A stretch of DNA of 64,000 nt from DAOMFM01 sp035429825 (GTDB lineage Bacteria; Acidobacteriota; Blastocatellia; UBA7656; JADIYM01). A model generated the notes under the pieces. It made no database searches, was not told the DNA's origin, and saw only the letters and a list, made by a program, of their open reading frames with translations. Within the stretch, counting starts at the first letter, position 1, and each line of letters opens with the position of its first letter. Shown piece after piece: positions 17,328 through 27,378 of the stretch. The position numbers were made by a program, and so were the translations under genes. The stretch lies in the NCBI GenBank assembly GCA_044224215.1, contig JBGAKX010000001.1:62001-126000 (forward strand). Direction: 5' to 3'.

Positions 17328-17858
17328 ATGAAGCTGTTCTCGGTTGTTTTCGACGACTCGAACGAGGTTGAGATCGAGTCCGGGTTGGAGCTCACGGACC
17401 TTGAGGGGTCGTGGTGTGTCGAGCTTGGAACGGACGTCGGCGGGGCCACGCTCGCCATGGTGCCGTTCAGGATCATGCTCGACGACGGGTTTGCGCTCGA
17501 TGCGGCGGTGGAAGGTGGTGATCCGCAGCGCGTCCACGATGCGGACGTCGTGATCGACGATGTGGGGAGCATCTCGCTCCGTCCCGAATCGGTCACCGGC
17601 GACCGCGCTCTCGTCGTGTTGTCGGTGATTCAGCGGAGCCCAGATGCCAGGACCGAGATCGAGCCCTACACGGACGGCGTCGAGTGCGTTGGGAATGCCT
17701 TTGATCGGCCTATGGACACGCAGGTTCTGCTCATGTCGCCTGCGTCACGCACGAGGTTTCGGCGATTTCAGCGCGGAGGCAACTACGGACCGTGGGAAGT
17801 CATCGAGTGGGACGGCACCGAACTCAAGGCCTCCCGCGCAGCGGACGAGTCACAGTGA
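17328..17858 (+). CDS. hypothetical protein, 176 residues
   Basis: Not recognised. It is a soluble acidic protein with no signal peptide or membrane helix. It starts MKLFSVVFDDSNEVEIESG, has alternating beta-strand-like patches (RALVVLSVIQRS, DTQVLLMSPAS), and ends in a WEVIEWDGTELK strand. A strong GGAGG at 17315-17319 sets the ATG at 17328. It is a lone gene between the tRNA terminator and the promoter of the serine protease gene. Confidence 0.75.
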   Translation: MKLFSVVFDDSNEVEIESGLELTDLEGSWCVELGTDVGGATLAMVPFRIMLDDGFALDAAVEGGDPQRVHDADVVIDDVGSISLRPESVTGDRALVVLSVIQRSPDARTEIEPYTDGVECVGNAFDRPMDTQVLLMSPASRTRFRRFQRGGNYGPWEVIEWDGTELKASRAADESQ

Positions 17859-17879
17859 TCCGACGCTAGTGATTGGTCG

Positions 17880-17908
17880 TTGCGCGACCCCTACGGGCAC
17901 AATATAAT
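17880..17908 (+). promoter_or_regulatory. strong promoter candidate for the FHA-like serine protease gene
   Basis: TTGCGC at 17880-17885 and a perfect TATAAT at 17903-17908 are 17 bp apart, 31 nt before the start codon. Confidence 0.75.
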
Positions 17909-17938
17909 TCACCGTTTAGCGGTCCGGGCAGATTCTCT

Positions 17939-19531
17939 ATGAGCAGCTTCATGTTCGTCTTCCTGACGGGGCGCGACAAGGGGAAGACGCGGATTTACCA
18001 ACAGGATCGTGTAACGGTCGGCCCGGCCGAGTCGTGCGATCTCGTGTTGCCACTCACGGGCGTCGGGCCCGCCGGCGAAGAGATCATGCTTCCGGACATC
18101 GCGGCGACCGTCAAACGCGGCGAGGACGGCATCCCGTTTCTCACGCTCAAGGTCGGCGGCGAGCTCCCGTTCGCGATCAACTCCGAGCGCGTCGTGGCGA
18201 CGGCGCCCGGCGAGAGCTTTGTGCTTCACGACGGTGATTCGCTGCGGTTCGGAGCAGATGGCGACGCGACCGAATTGCTGTTTCACGTGCTGAGGCAGGA
18301 CATCTACGGACTCCATCCTGTTCCGACGAATCCGGACGTGTCGATCGCGGCGAACAGCCCCGCGAACGTCCACCCGCTGACGGCGACGCTGTTCGTCAAA
18401 GAGCTTGCCACCAGCCTGTGGGCCGAAGTCCCGAATCGCGCGAAGGCGTATTTCATGGGCAGCGCGGTTGCCATTGCACTGCTCCTCGGGCTCGTCGTCT
18501 ATCTGAATTTCTATCAGCTCCGCTCGATCCAGGAGACGGTCAGGATGCAGCAGGAGCAGATCGAGCAGCAGCGCAGGGACAAGGAAGCCGCGAAACGCAG
18601 GCTCGAGGAGCAGCAGCGACGGCTCGACGAGCTCGGCAGTCTGTACGCCGACAACCGCGACTTTGCGCAGCGAATGAGCGAGAAGTACTCAGGCGGAGTC
18701 TGCCTGATCGTCGGCGTCTATACGTTCACCGACAAGGATTCTGGCAGACCGCTCAAGTACGACACGGTGGACGACGCGAACGGACCGGTCGTCGGCGAGA
18801 CCGGCGAGCTGCTCGCGAGCGTCGACGGTCTCGGACCCGTCGTCGAGGTCGAGTTCACGGGAACGGGTTTTCTTGTGTCTGAGGGAATGATCCTCACGAA
18901 TCGCCATGTCGTGCAGCCGTGGCGCCAGGACGGCACGGCGCAGGTCATCCTCGCGCAGGGCATGCGGCCGCGCGTCGACCGCCTGTTCGCGTACTTCCCG
19001 CAGTTCAAGACGCCGTTCGAGATCAAGTCGACGTCCAAGTCGGATCAGGTCGACCTGGCCACATGCAAGATCGACCAGAGCGACAAGGCGATTCCGGTCC
19101 TCCCGCTGCCGACCGATGGGTCGGTGTCGCCGCTCGCCGGGCGGGCGATCGTGCTGCTCGGCTATCCGACGGGAGTCGAGGGGCTCATCGAACGGCTCTC
19201 CGAGTCTGACCGGACGACTGTCGTCGGACGGGGCAATCGCTCGGTGCTTGACGTTGCGCAGACGCTAGCCGACCGCGGTGCAATCCGGCCGCTTACAACG
19301 CAGGGGATCATTGGCGACATCACACCCGGGCGAATCGTGCACAATGCCGCAACAACCGAAGGTGGGTCGGGGGGACCCATCTTTGACGACACAGGGCTCG
19401 TCATCGGCGTAAACTCGGCGATTCTCGTCAGTTCCGAGACCGGCCAGAGCTTTTCCGGCTCGAACTTTGCCATTCCGATCACGGCGGCGCTTCAGATGCT
19501 CCGCGAGGGTCAAGGCAAGGAAAATGAATAG
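17939..19531 (+). CDS. membrane-anchored trypsin-like serine protease with N-terminal FHA-like domain
   Basis: A 530-residue protein. Residues about 5-120 resemble an FHA fold (a KGKTRIYQQDRVTVG strand pair and FVLHDGDSLRFG). A transmembrane helix follows at about 178-197 (MGSAVAIALLLGLVVYLNFY), then a Glu/Gln/Arg-rich coiled coil and a chymotrypsin-fold protease. The triad is His323 (ILTNRHVV), Asp372 (QVDLATCKI) and Ser477 (TTEGGSGGPIF). With this topology the FHA-like part is cytoplasmic and the protease periplasmic, similar in logic to DegS-type sensors but without a PDZ domain. The start ATG 17939 fits the promoter; an in-frame start at 17873 would lie upstream of the TATAAT. Confidence 0.85.
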   Translation: MSSFMFVFLTGRDKGKTRIYQQDRVTVGPAESCDLVLPLTGVGPAGEEIMLPDIAATVKRGEDGIPFLTLKVGGELPFAINSERVVATAPGESFVLHDGDSLRFGADGDATELLFHVLRQDIYGLHPVPTNPDVSIAANSPANVHPLTATLFVKELATSLWAEVPNRAKAYFMGSAVAIALLLGLVVYLNFYQLRSIQETVRMQQEQIEQQRRDKEAAKRRLEEQQRRLDELGSLYADNRDFAQRMSEKYSGGVCLIVGVYTFTDKDSGRPLKYDTVDDANGPVVGETGELLASVDGLGPVVEVEFTGTGFLVSEGMILTNRHVVQPWRQDGTAQVILAQGMRPRVDRLFAYFPQFKTPFEIKSTSKSDQVDLATCKIDQSDKAIPVLPLPTDGSVSPLAGRAIVLLGYPTGVEGLIERLSESDRTTVVGRGNRSVLDVAQTLADRGAIRPLTTQGIIGDITPGRIVHNAATTEGGSGGPIFDDTGLVIGVNSAILVSSETGQSFSGSNFAIPITAALQMLREGQGKENE

Positions 19532-19549
19532 GTTGCGGCCCGGCGTCCG

Positions 19550-19579
19550 TTGCCTCGGATTTGGGACAGACGGTATACT
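19550..19579 (+). promoter_or_regulatory. promoter candidate for the TIG/NHL protein gene
   Basis: TTGCCT at 19550-19555 and TATACT at 19574-19579 with an 18-bp spacer lie 130 nt before the start, giving a leader of about 120 nt. Confidence 0.6.
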
Positions 19580-19708
19580 CACGGGTTGATTCCGGCGATC
19601 GCGGTGCGATCTGCCGGAAAGGCGCCGCGTCTGGTGGCGTTATCTCACAACGGACGGTTGAATCCTCTGCCAGTAACGACAAAACTGCTTCAAAGGCCTG
19701 CGTATCAA

Positions 19709-21919
19709 ATGACTCGATTCAATGTGGTTGTTCTCGTTTTGCTCGCGCTTGCGATGCAGCTTCCGATCGCGACGGTCGTTCGCGCTGCGGACCCGACGCT
19801 CAAGAACATCGGTCCCGCGACGATCTCGGTTGGTGACCCGGACTTCTCGCTTCGCGTTGCGGGCGAGAACTTCGACGACGGCTCGGTCGTCCTGCTCGAC
19901 GGCGTGGCCGTTCAGACATCGTTCCTGTCGAAGACCCGGTTGTACGGCAAGATCCCTGCGGCCGTTTCGAACGCGACGGGCACGCACACGATCGCCGTTC
20001 GCAACAGCGCGGGAATGACGACCGCAAACCTGACGCTGACGGTCGGTACGGCCGATCCGAACGTTGTGATCGAGCGCGTCAATCCCGACTCGCTCGGTGT
20101 GATCACCACGGGCCAGGGTGCCGAGTTCCGTCTTGCGGGCGAGGGCTTCAACGACAAGTCCAAGGTGTTCGCATACGGAAAGGCGTACGCCACGACGTTG
20201 CGCGAGAAGGGTGTTCTCGCGGTGCTCCTCACGTCCGACGTGATCTCGGTCGCGGGGATCATTCCGCTCCAGGTCAAGCCCGAGGGCGGCGGTTTTTCGC
20301 AGATGATCACCGTTCCCGTGTACGACAAGACGGCGACGATCTCGTCGCTCGACCCGCTGAACGTCGATGCGGGCTCGGAAGAGTTCACACTCAAGATCAA
20401 CGGCACCGGGTTCGAACAGGCGGCGACCGTCCTGGTTGGCGACACGGTGCTGACGCCGACGTCGGTGAAGTCGCAGGAGATCAAGGTCACGATTCCTGCA
20501 ACCGTCGTCGCGAACGTCGCCCAGTTGATCGTCTATGTATCCCAGTCGACCGGGCTGTCGAACGCGTCCGTTCTGCGCGTCGTGCCGGCGGACGGATCGC
20601 CGCTCGTCTACACTGTGAATCCGATCACCGTTCAGGTGGGCGCGGGCGCGACGACTGTCGATGTCTCTGGGGCGAATTTCGAGGACAAGAGCACGGTCCT
20701 CGTCAACGGTGTCGAGGCGAAGACCACGTTCTTCGGAAAGTCGGCGGTTTCATTCAAGTTGACCGACACGCAGACGGGAACCGAAGGCGTTGTCTACGCG
20801 GTGCAGGTCAAGAACAAGGACGGAGCCGTATCCAACGCCGCGACGGTGACGATCGTCCCGGCGGCGCTGGTGTCGACACTGTCGGGGCTCAAGCTCGACG
20901 GATTTGTCGACGGCAGTCCGGACGAGGCAAAGTTCCGCCGGCCGAGCCGCATGGCGGTTGGACCGGATGGAATGATCTATGTCGCGGACCAGCTGAACCA
21001 CGCGGTACGCCGGCTGAATCCGGCGACCGGGTTCGTCGAAACGATCGCGGGGACAGGAACGCCTGGATACATCGACACGGGTGATTCGACAAAGCCCGAC
21101 TTCGTAGATCCGAAGTTCAACAATCCGCTCGGGATCGTCGTCAGCCCTGCCGGCGTCATCTACGTGAGCGATTTCGGCAACAACGTCATCAGGCGCCTCA
21201 CGCCGTCGGGATCGACCTATGTCGTCGACACGGTCGCAGGGGCGAATGAACTGATCAAGAATGCCGATCAGCGCCAGGCCACTCATTCAACGAGGCGCGG
21301 GCTGTCCGGATTCGCCAACGGCGCCGGTTCGATCGCGCGGTTCCGTGGCGTGGACGGCATGTCGCTCGCCTCAAATGGCACCCAGTACATTCGCAGCGTC
21401 GACACGGCGTCGTCGACGTTCGACGTGGCGACAGTGTCGGGCCTCGGCATCGCCGGGTTCAACGATGGAACGAGCGAGACGGCACGGTACACGACGCCGA
21501 CGGACGTGTCGGTCAGTGCCGACGACTCGACGCTCTATGTTGCCGATTTCGGCAACAACCGGATCCGGCAGATCGATCTCGCGACGGGCGTGGTCACGAC
21601 GCTTGCCGGCAACGGTCAGAACGGAAGCAGCTCGGGCACCAGGCTCCAGGCGTCGTTCGACGGGCCGATCGGCGTCGCAGCCACTCCCATGGGCACGGTG
21701 TTTGTTGCCGACAACGGCTCGGCGACGATTCGGCGCATTTCCCCAGAGGGAATTACGACGACGCTGGCCGGTCAGGCGAACAAGACCAAGTTCAAGGACG
21801 GGATCGGGCCTTTGTCACGGTTCAAGTTCCCGCGAGGTCTCGTGTTCAGCACGTCGCGGCTCGAGCTGTTCATCGCCGACCAGAGCCATCAGCGCATCCG
21901 CAGCATCGTGCCCGAATAG
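19709..21919 (+). CDS. secreted TIG/IPT-domain and NHL-repeat protein
   Basis: A 736-residue exported protein. It has a signal peptide (MTRFNVVVLVLLALAMQLPI... ending VVRAAD), then four Ig-like TIG domains (to about 390), each opening with a variant of ISVGDPDFSLRVAGENF. A beta-propeller of NHL repeats follows from about 395, with recurring MIYVADQLNHAVRRLN, TLYVADFGNNRIRQID and TVFVADNGSATIRRI blades. Such proteins are surface or periplasmic binding scaffolds; the ligand cannot be read. The start ATG 19709 is chosen for the signal peptide; the longer in-frame reading from 19550 overlaps the promoter. Confidence 0.88.
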   Translation: MTRFNVVVLVLLALAMQLPIATVVRAADPTLKNIGPATISVGDPDFSLRVAGENFDDGSVVLLDGVAVQTSFLSKTRLYGKIPAAVSNATGTHTIAVRNSAGMTTANLTLTVGTADPNVVIERVNPDSLGVITTGQGAEFRLAGEGFNDKSKVFAYGKAYATTLREKGVLAVLLTSDVISVAGIIPLQVKPEGGGFSQMITVPVYDKTATISSLDPLNVDAGSEEFTLKINGTGFEQAATVLVGDTVLTPTSVKSQEIKVTIPATVVANVAQLIVYVSQSTGLSNASVLRVVPADGSPLVYTVNPITVQVGAGATTVDVSGANFEDKSTVLVNGVEAKTTFFGKSAVSFKLTDTQTGTEGVVYAVQVKNKDGAVSNAATVTIVPAALVSTLSGLKLDGFVDGSPDEAKFRRPSRMAVGPDGMIYVADQLNHAVRRLNPATGFVETIAGTGTPGYIDTGDSTKPDFVDPKFNNPLGIVVSPAGVIYVSDFGNNVIRRLTPSGSTYVVDTVAGANELIKNADQRQATHSTRRGLSGFANGAGSIARFRGVDGMSLASNGTQYIRSVDTASSTFDVATVSGLGIAGFNDGTSETARYTTPTDVSVSADDSTLYVADFGNNRIRQIDLATGVVTTLAGNGQNGSSSGTRLQASFDGPIGVAATPMGTVFVADNGSATIRRISPEGITTTLAGQANKTKFKDGIGPLSRFKFPRGLVFSTSRLELFIADQSHQRIRSIVPE

Positions 21920-21951
21920 CACGGCAGGCGCGCTGAACCCAGTGCGGCCGA

Positions 21952-21987
21952 ATGGCCCGGTGCATTGCGCCGGGCCATCGCCTTTTG
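21952..21987 (+). terminator. terminator after the TIG/NHL gene
   Basis: ATGGCCCGG (21952-21960) pairs perfectly with CCGGGCCAT (21970-21978), followed by CGCCTTTT. It lies 32 nt after the stop. Confidence 0.65.
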
Positions 21988-22039
21988 GGGCGGTTCGCAT
22001 ATCATGCCGCCCGATCGATCGGACGCACGGAGAACATGT

Positions 22040-23527
22040 GTGAAATACATCCTGGCACTCGACGAGGGAACATCAAGTGCGCGCGCCATCGTGTTCGACG
22101 GCGGCGGCAGGATCGTGTCGTCCGCGCAGCGCGAGTTTGCCCAGATCTTCCCCGAGCCCGGTCAAGTCGAACACGACGCGATGGAGCTGTGGACCACGCA
22201 GCTTTCGGTTGCGGTAGACGCGCTGGCTCGCGCGAACCTGGCGGCACGCGACGTCGCCGGGATCGGCATTACGAATCAGCGCGAGACGACGATCGTGTGG
22301 GACCGTTCGAGCGGTCTTCCCGTTTACAACGCGATCGTGTGGCAGGACCGGCGCACTGCAGCCGCATGCGACCGACTGAGGGCGGAAGGGCACGAGGCGT
22401 TCGTTCGCGAGCGCACCGGTCTGGTGCTCGATCCGTACTTCTCGGCGACCAAGCTCGCGTGGATTCTCAATCACGTTCCGGATGCGAGGTCGCGCGCGTG
22501 CCGGGGCGAGCTTGCGTTCGGCACGGTGGATTCGTGGCTGCTGTGGAAGCTGACGGGCGGCAGGGTCCACGCGACGGACGTCTCGAATGCCTCGCGAACT
22601 CTGCTTTTCAACATCCACGACGGCACGTGGGACGAGGAATTGCTCGCGCTCTTTGACATTCCCGCCGAGCTGCTGCCCGAAGTGCGCGGTTCGAGCGAAG
22701 TGTACGCCGAGGTGAGCGCAGGATTCGGACTCGACGGGATTCCCATTGGCGGGATTGCAGGCGACCAGCAGGCGGCGCTGTTCGGGCAGTTGTGCGTCGA
22801 CGCGGGCCAGACAAAGAACACGTATGGTACGGGCTGCTTCATGCTTCAGTTCACGGGCGAGAGCGCTGTCGCGTCCGAGAACCGGCTGTTGACGACCGTC
22901 GCGTGGCGAACGGACGGACGATTGGCGTATGCGCTCGAGGGAAGCGTCTTTGTCGGCGGCGCCGTCGTGCAGTGGCTGCGCGACGGTCTCGGCATCATAC
23001 GTCACTCGAATGACGTCGAACCGCTCGCCGCGTCCGTACCGGACACCGGCGGCGTGTACCTGGTGCCCGCGTTCAGCGGACTCGGCGCGCCGCACTGGGA
23101 TGCGCACGCGCGCGGGGCGATCGTGGGGATCACGCGTGGCACGACGGCGGCTCACATCGCGCGCGCCGCGCTCGAGGGCGTCGCCTACCAGGTCGCCGAT
23201 CTCGCGGACGCCATGTGCGCGGATTCGGGGGCGGCGTTGCCCGAGCTGCGCGTGGACGGCGGTGCGTCGTGCAACAGCCTGAAGATGCAGTTCCAGGCGG
23301 ACATCCTCGGAGTTCCGATTGTCGTTCCTCGCGTCACGGAAACGACGGCGCTCGGCGCCGCGTACCTGGCTGGACTCGCGGTCGGCTATTGGAAGAACAC
23401 CGACGAACTGTCTTCTCAGCGTGAAATCGAGCGGAGGTACGAGCCGGCAATGTCCGCGGACCGTGTTGCCGAGATGCGCAGGCGCTGGCGACAGGCAGTC
23501 GAGCGCGCAAAGGGCTGGGACGACTGA
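22040..23527 (+). CDS. glpK: glycerol kinase
   Basis: GlpK phosphorylates glycerol to sn-glycerol-3-phosphate. The 495-residue length matches the family. The FGGY-type ATPase signature is clear: [16 protein letters not shown] at the N-terminus, [38 protein letters not shown], and the C-terminal [19 protein letters not shown] and GLAVGYW. The start is GTG at 22040 with GGAG 8 nt upstream; an ATG at 22036 is out of frame. No glpF or glpD is adjacent, so the gene stands alone between two terminators. Confidence 0.96.
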   Translation: MKYILALDEGTSSARAIVFDGGGRIVSSAQREFAQIFPEPGQVEHDAMELWTTQLSVAVDALARANLAARDVAGIGITNQRETTIVWDRSSGLPVYNAIVWQDRRTAAACDRLRAEGHEAFVRERTGLVLDPYFSATKLAWILNHVPDARSRACRGELAFGTVDSWLLWKLTGGRVHATDVSNASRTLLFNIHDGTWDEELLALFDIPAELLPEVRGSSEVYAEVSAGFGLDGIPIGGIAGDQQAALFGQLCVDAGQTKNTYGTGCFMLQFTGESAVASENRLLTTVAWRTDGRLAYALEGSVFVGGAVVQWLRDGLGIIRHSNDVEPLAASVPDTGGVYLVPAFSGLGAPHWDAHARGAIVGITRGTTAAHIARAALEGVAYQVADLADAMCADSGAALPELRVDGGASCNSLKMQFQADILGVPIVVPRVTETTALGAAYLAGLAVGYWKNTDELSSQREIERRYEPAMSADRVAEMRRRWRQAVERAKGWDD

Positions 23528-23538
23528 ACTAGAAACAG

Positions 23539-23582
23539 AAATCCCCGGATCACATGGCTGTGGCCACGCGATCCGGGGATTT
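23539..23582. terminator. bidirectional terminator between glpK and the convergent PPC-protein gene
   Basis: AAATCCCCGGATC (23539-23551) and GATCCGGGGATTT (23570-23582) form a perfect 13-bp stem. On the minus strand it is followed by a T-rich stretch (TTTCTGTTTCT); it lies 12 nt after glpK. Confidence 0.85.
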
Positions 23583-23601
23583 CAAGCTATGGGTCTCTGG
23601 C

Positions 23602-25371
23602 CTAAGGCGCCGTGACCGTTGAACAACCGGAAGCGGTCAGGATCGTGATGACGGTTCCAGGCGGACACGCCTGGCCGACGGTCTGACCGTTTGCCAGCGG
23701 TCCCTTCTGTTTGACCGTTCCCTTGCTGACCTTGATCTTCGGCGGGCTCGAGAACCCGACGCCATTGATCTGGATTGTCAGACCTGTCGTACTACCGCTC
23801 AGGCCCTTGAGCGTGATCGCTCCCGCGCCCGACCGTTTGACCTTCACCGATGTGAACGTCGGCCCGCCCTCGCACGGAGTGCCGGTGACACCGGTCGTCG
23901 CGGACGACTGCTCGGCGCCATAGACGGACGTGATGCGATAGAACGCGCCGACCGCGCTCTCCTGAATGACAAAGCCCGTCGTCGACGGTCCAACCGTACC
24001 GAAGTAGGACTCGGCGTTGAGCTCGAAGTTCTCGGACGAGCCGCGGTAGACGTTGAACCCGGTGAGACGAACACCGCCAGGGCCGACGATCAGGAGCTTG
24101 TATGGCGTGCTGCTGCCAGCCGCACAGTTCGGATTGTCGAATGCGTCGATCGCGACGACATAATCGCCGGGCTGCAGCTGAACGCCGTCAATCAGTTCGT
24201 GCGCACCGCAATCACCCGCGGATTGCGCGATCGATGTCGCGAACGGTCCGGCCTTCGGATACAGGTAGATGTCGATGTCGACACCACCATCGTCGACAAG
24301 ATCGACCGTGACTGGAGCGGCCTCGGTCAGCGTGAACGAGAACCAATCTTCGAAGTTGCCTCCGCCGACGTCCGTTCCCGTATCCGAGGTCTTCACCGTG
24401 GCATTGATGATCTGGTTGAACGGCACCTGCTGCGCCCCATTGGCGCTGTTGTTGGGCTCCGTCTCGGAGACCGCCGGAAGCGTAGGTGCAGTCCACGAAA
24501 GCGTGACCTGGCTCGAGCCAACAGCCATTGGATTCGTCGGAGCGACGAGATCTGGATTCACCGTCTGCCCACCACCGGTGATGTTGTCGTCCGGGCTGGC
24601 AGGATCGCCAAAACCACGAACAAACACGTTGCCAACAAGACCCGTGGCGCTCAGCGGGAAGTATCCCGACGTCGCAGTTGGAACAGGCGGAACGTCCTGC
24701 TCCGTGTTGATGTTCTCGGCCTGAACGACAGGAACGAGCGTGTCGTCCGAGTCCGTGGACTCGTCCGTTACGATGCAGTATACGTCGCCCTGTCCGATGA
24801 TGATCGGCTCGGGCAGACCGAAGACGATCTGGGCGTTCACCTGGTCGAGTGTATAGACGCCGTCGAATACCGGTGTCGCGTTCGCGATGTTGCCGGTGCT
24901 GGCCGGGTCGATAAAGACCGTGACGCCAACGTTCTCGCCAGCCTCAAAGCCCATGCCGTTGTCGTCGGCCACGAGGACCGCGCTGACCTGCTTGAGCGCG
25001 AACGGCGCCTGGTCGTTCGTAAGCGTGAAGCGGTTGCCAAAGGCGAGCTTGACCGTGATGTCGGTACCGAACGTGAAGAAGCTGATCGTCGCGTCTTCCG
25101 TCACCGAATCGACGTTCAGCACGGTGCCACCGAGCTCGCCGCGCGGACTGGCCGTCTTGCTCGCCGTCGGGTTGGCATGCAACACCGGAAGGTTGGCGAC
25201 CTTGGCCGAGCTCTCGAGTTGCGGAATTGTGTCAGCAGCCTGCGCCGGCTTTGGCTTCGGCTTTGCGCCTTGGCCCGCGAAGCCCGAAGCAGGGTAGATA
25301 AGCAATCCCGCCATCAGCACCGCGAGTGCCAGCAGAGATTGGACACGGCCAAATCTCCGGAAAGTAGTCAT
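23602..25371 (-). CDS. secreted protein with pre-peptidase C-terminal (PPC) domain
   Basis: A 589-residue exported protein. It has a signal peptide (RVQSLLALAVLMAGLLIYP... ending GFAG), a Lys/Pro/Ala spacer, and an extracellular beta domain to about 260. A fibronectin-like start follows (AVGSSQVTLSWTAPTLP), then a PPC domain (SETEPNNSANGAQ, FEDWFSFTLTE, DIDIYLYP, LQPGDYVVAID). The end is a TIG-like domain with Lys-rich strands (TFTSVKVKRSGAG). PPC domains usually accompany secreted proteases, but no protease domain is present. GGAGG 7 nt before ATG 25371 fixes the start; an in-frame 55-residue extension lacks signal-peptide sense. Confidence 0.82.
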   Translation of the reverse strand: MTTFRRFGRVQSLLALAVLMAGLLIYPASGFAGQGAKPKPKPAQAADTIPQLESSAKVANLPVLHANPTASKTASPRGELGGTVLNVDSVTEDATISFFTFGTDITVKLAFGNRFTLTNDQAPFALKQVSAVLVADDNGMGFEAGENVGVTVFIDPASTGNIANATPVFDGVYTLDQVNAQIVFGLPEPIIIGQGDVYCIVTDESTDSDDTLVPVVQAENINTEQDVPPVPTATSGYFPLSATGLVGNVFVRGFGDPASPDDNITGGGQTVNPDLVAPTNPMAVGSSQVTLSWTAPTLPAVSETEPNNSANGAQQVPFNQIINATVKTSDTGTDVGGGNFEDWFSFTLTEAAPVTVDLVDDGGVDIDIYLYPKAGPFATSIAQSAGDCGAHELIDGVQLQPGDYVVAIDAFDNPNCAAGSSTPYKLLIVGPGGVRLTGFNVYRGSSENFELNAESYFGTVGPSTTGFVIQESAVGAFYRITSVYGAEQSSATTGVTGTPCEGGPTFTSVKVKRSGAGAITLKGLSGSTTGLTIQINGVGFSSPPKIKVSKGTVKQKGPLANGQTVGQACPPGTVITILTASGCSTVTAP

Positions 25372-25625
25372 GAGGTTTCCTCCAGCAAGTCGATAATCTG
25401 TTGATCGAATGCAAACGCGAAAAACCGAGCACGGGACAGGACGGGGAGTGCTCTCCAACCGCGATGCAGCAAATAGCCTGATATGAGCCCTCTGCCGCCG
25501 GGTGAGACACGCCGTTCGTGTCTTATTGAAGGGCATAGCTCTAAGCGATATCGAGGGATTTCGAAATCATACCGTGACCGTCCCAAGCATGCAACATGCC
25601 GGAAACGGAACGTTCACCGGCAAAA
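25372..25625. other. 254-bp intergenic region upstream of the PPC-protein gene
   Basis: It contains a short inverted repeat AGACACG...CGTGTCT (25505-25523) and a 12-bp palindrome GATTTCGAAATC (25558-25569). No convincing promoter spacing was found on the minus strand. Confidence 0.35.
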
Positions 25626-27296
25626 TCAGGGGTTGGCGGGAACGTAGGGCGCGGCGAGACCCGCCTTTGCCTCCTTGAACGCTCCCTGCGACACGTCGCC
25701 GACCTTCACCGCGGCGCTGTATTCCGCGATCGCCTCGTCGCGCAGGTCGAGAAAGTCGAGAATACGGCCCGCGTTCACGTGGCTCCACGACGCCAGCCAC
25801 AACTCCTTTGACGACGCGCTCAGCGCGGCCTTCCGGTACAGGTTTACGGCGGATTCGAGCCGCTCGGCCTGTGCGCTGATGCGATCCGAATCGCTGCTTG
25901 CGGTGTCCTTCTCGATCTGGTCGGGCGAATTCTCGACGACCTGCGCCAGCCCGAAGTACGCCCTCGCGTTCTCGCCGGACGTTCTGAGCACGCGTTCTAA
26001 GATCGGCCGCGCCTCGTCGAACCGCTTCTCGGAGATCAGCCGGTCCGCCAGAAGTATGTCCGCCGCAAACGCGTCGGCGGCCGACACCGGCTTCGGCTCG
26101 CGCTCGGCTGCCGCACGCGCGGCAGCGATCTGGGCGTCGCGCGTGGCTTCGTGCGCGGGGTCGAGCGTGTGCGCAAAGTCGGGGAAGAACGCCGCCAGAT
26201 CGAGACCCGTCTGCTCAAACCGCTTGAGCTGTTCGTAGAAATGAATCGCGAGGACCTCGCCCCGCGTGCGCGCGTCGCCGAGGTAGACGATTGCGCCGTT
26301 CTCGGTCATACGGCTCGCCCGAACGAGGTAACGCGCGTTCGCCGCTGACACCAGCGAATCCGTGGCGAGCAGCAGGGGCGCGTCCTTGTACCGCGCCATC
26401 GCCGCCTCGTTCGGCGCCAGCAGCGCCGTGACGGTATCGCGCATCTGGACCACGTCGTCGCGACGATCAATCACGACAGGGTCGACGATGAACCGGATCA
26501 CCGCCAGCCTGAGCGCCGACTCGTCAGCGGCGAAGTTCGGGCCGCCGAAAACCGCGAAGCGATCGCCGATGCGCTGGTAGTCGCGCTCCTGGCCGCCGTC
26601 GAACAGGTCGCCGCGCACGGCGACGGCCCGGCCGGCCAAGACCGGATCGATAAAGACCTTCAATCGCCGCAACCTCGTGACCGCGGGCCTGACCACCTTG
26701 CCCTCGGAGTTACGAACCGCGGGCACCTCGAGCCGGTCGACGGGTTTGGTCCGGAAGTACGTCACGAGCGTCGTGACGGTCGGCGCGATCTGCCGCGCAA
26801 CACGCCCGGCCGTCTTGTCGAATTCAGCGACGAGGTCCGGAAGGTACTTGCGGAACTTTGGAGACTGGTAGAGCTCGCCGGCGAGAACCTCGAATCCCAC
26901 GATCGGGCGAATGTCCTCCGGGATTCGGCTGTCCTCGACGTCAAAACGGAACGACGGCGGGTCGTTCACCATCACCGCGAGCGCCCGGTAGCGGAGGCCG
27001 TCCGTCGTCTCGTCGACCTTGTCGCGTCGGTGCGATCGGTAGAACTTCTCGAGTTTGGAACGAAGCGCCGGGTCGACTCCTGCCGCGTTAACGAGGATCG
27101 CCGCCCGCAGTTCGAGAACGCCCGGATCCTCGTCGTTGGCGCCGTACCCGCCGATGATCAGCGCCGCGGAGAACACGGCCTGGCGAACATCGGTCTGGGC
27201 CGAAATCGCAGGATATATGGACTTATCCGCGCTGGTCTGGGCGTGTGCCTGAAGGGAGAAGAGAAGGAGAAAGACGACTGAGAGGGCTTTCCGCAT
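25626..27296 (-). CDS. exported TPR-repeat protein of unknown function
   Basis: A 556-residue protein with a cleavable signal (MRKALSVVFLLLFSLQAHAQ), a large central region without a recognised domain, and TPR-like helical repeats at the C-terminus (about 420-545). These include DEARPILERVLRTSGENARAY and SWSHVNAGRILDFLDLRDEAI, which end before PYVPANP. An upstream in-frame ATG at 27314 would place acidic MVDFPP before the signal and is less likely. A Peptidase-type HExxH motif was looked for and not seen. It precedes the PPC-protein gene on the same strand by 254 nt. Confidence 0.75.
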   Translation of the reverse strand: MRKALSVVFLLLFSLQAHAQTSADKSIYPAISAQTDVRQAVFSAALIIGGYGANDEDPGVLELRAAILVNAAGVDPALRSKLEKFYRSHRRDKVDETTDGLRYRALAVMVNDPPSFRFDVEDSRIPEDIRPIVGFEVLAGELYQSPKFRKYLPDLVAEFDKTAGRVARQIAPTVTTLVTYFRTKPVDRLEVPAVRNSEGKVVRPAVTRLRRLKVFIDPVLAGRAVAVRGDLFDGGQERDYQRIGDRFAVFGGPNFAADESALRLAVIRFIVDPVVIDRRDDVVQMRDTVTALLAPNEAAMARYKDAPLLLATDSLVSAANARYLVRASRMTENGAIVYLGDARTRGEVLAIHFYEQLKRFEQTGLDLAAFFPDFAHTLDPAHEATRDAQIAAARAAAEREPKPVSAADAFAADILLADRLISEKRFDEARPILERVLRTSGENARAYFGLAQVVENSPDQIEKDTASSDSDRISAQAERLESAVNLYRKAALSASSKELWLASWSHVNAGRILDFLDLRDEAIAEYSAAVKVGDVSQGAFKEAKAGLAAPYVPANP

Positions 27297-27378
27297 AGGC
27301 GGAAAGTCTACCATGGCGGGCCACGGTTCCCCCGAGACGACACGTTGGACGTCCCGGGGGAAGCGCGGAAACGCGCGG

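Noticed and set aside
25505..25523. Short inverted repeat, with CACGCCGTTCGTGTCT also found near 56559
   Set aside because: A 16-base match between two sites can arise by chance in GC-rich DNA of this size; no common context.
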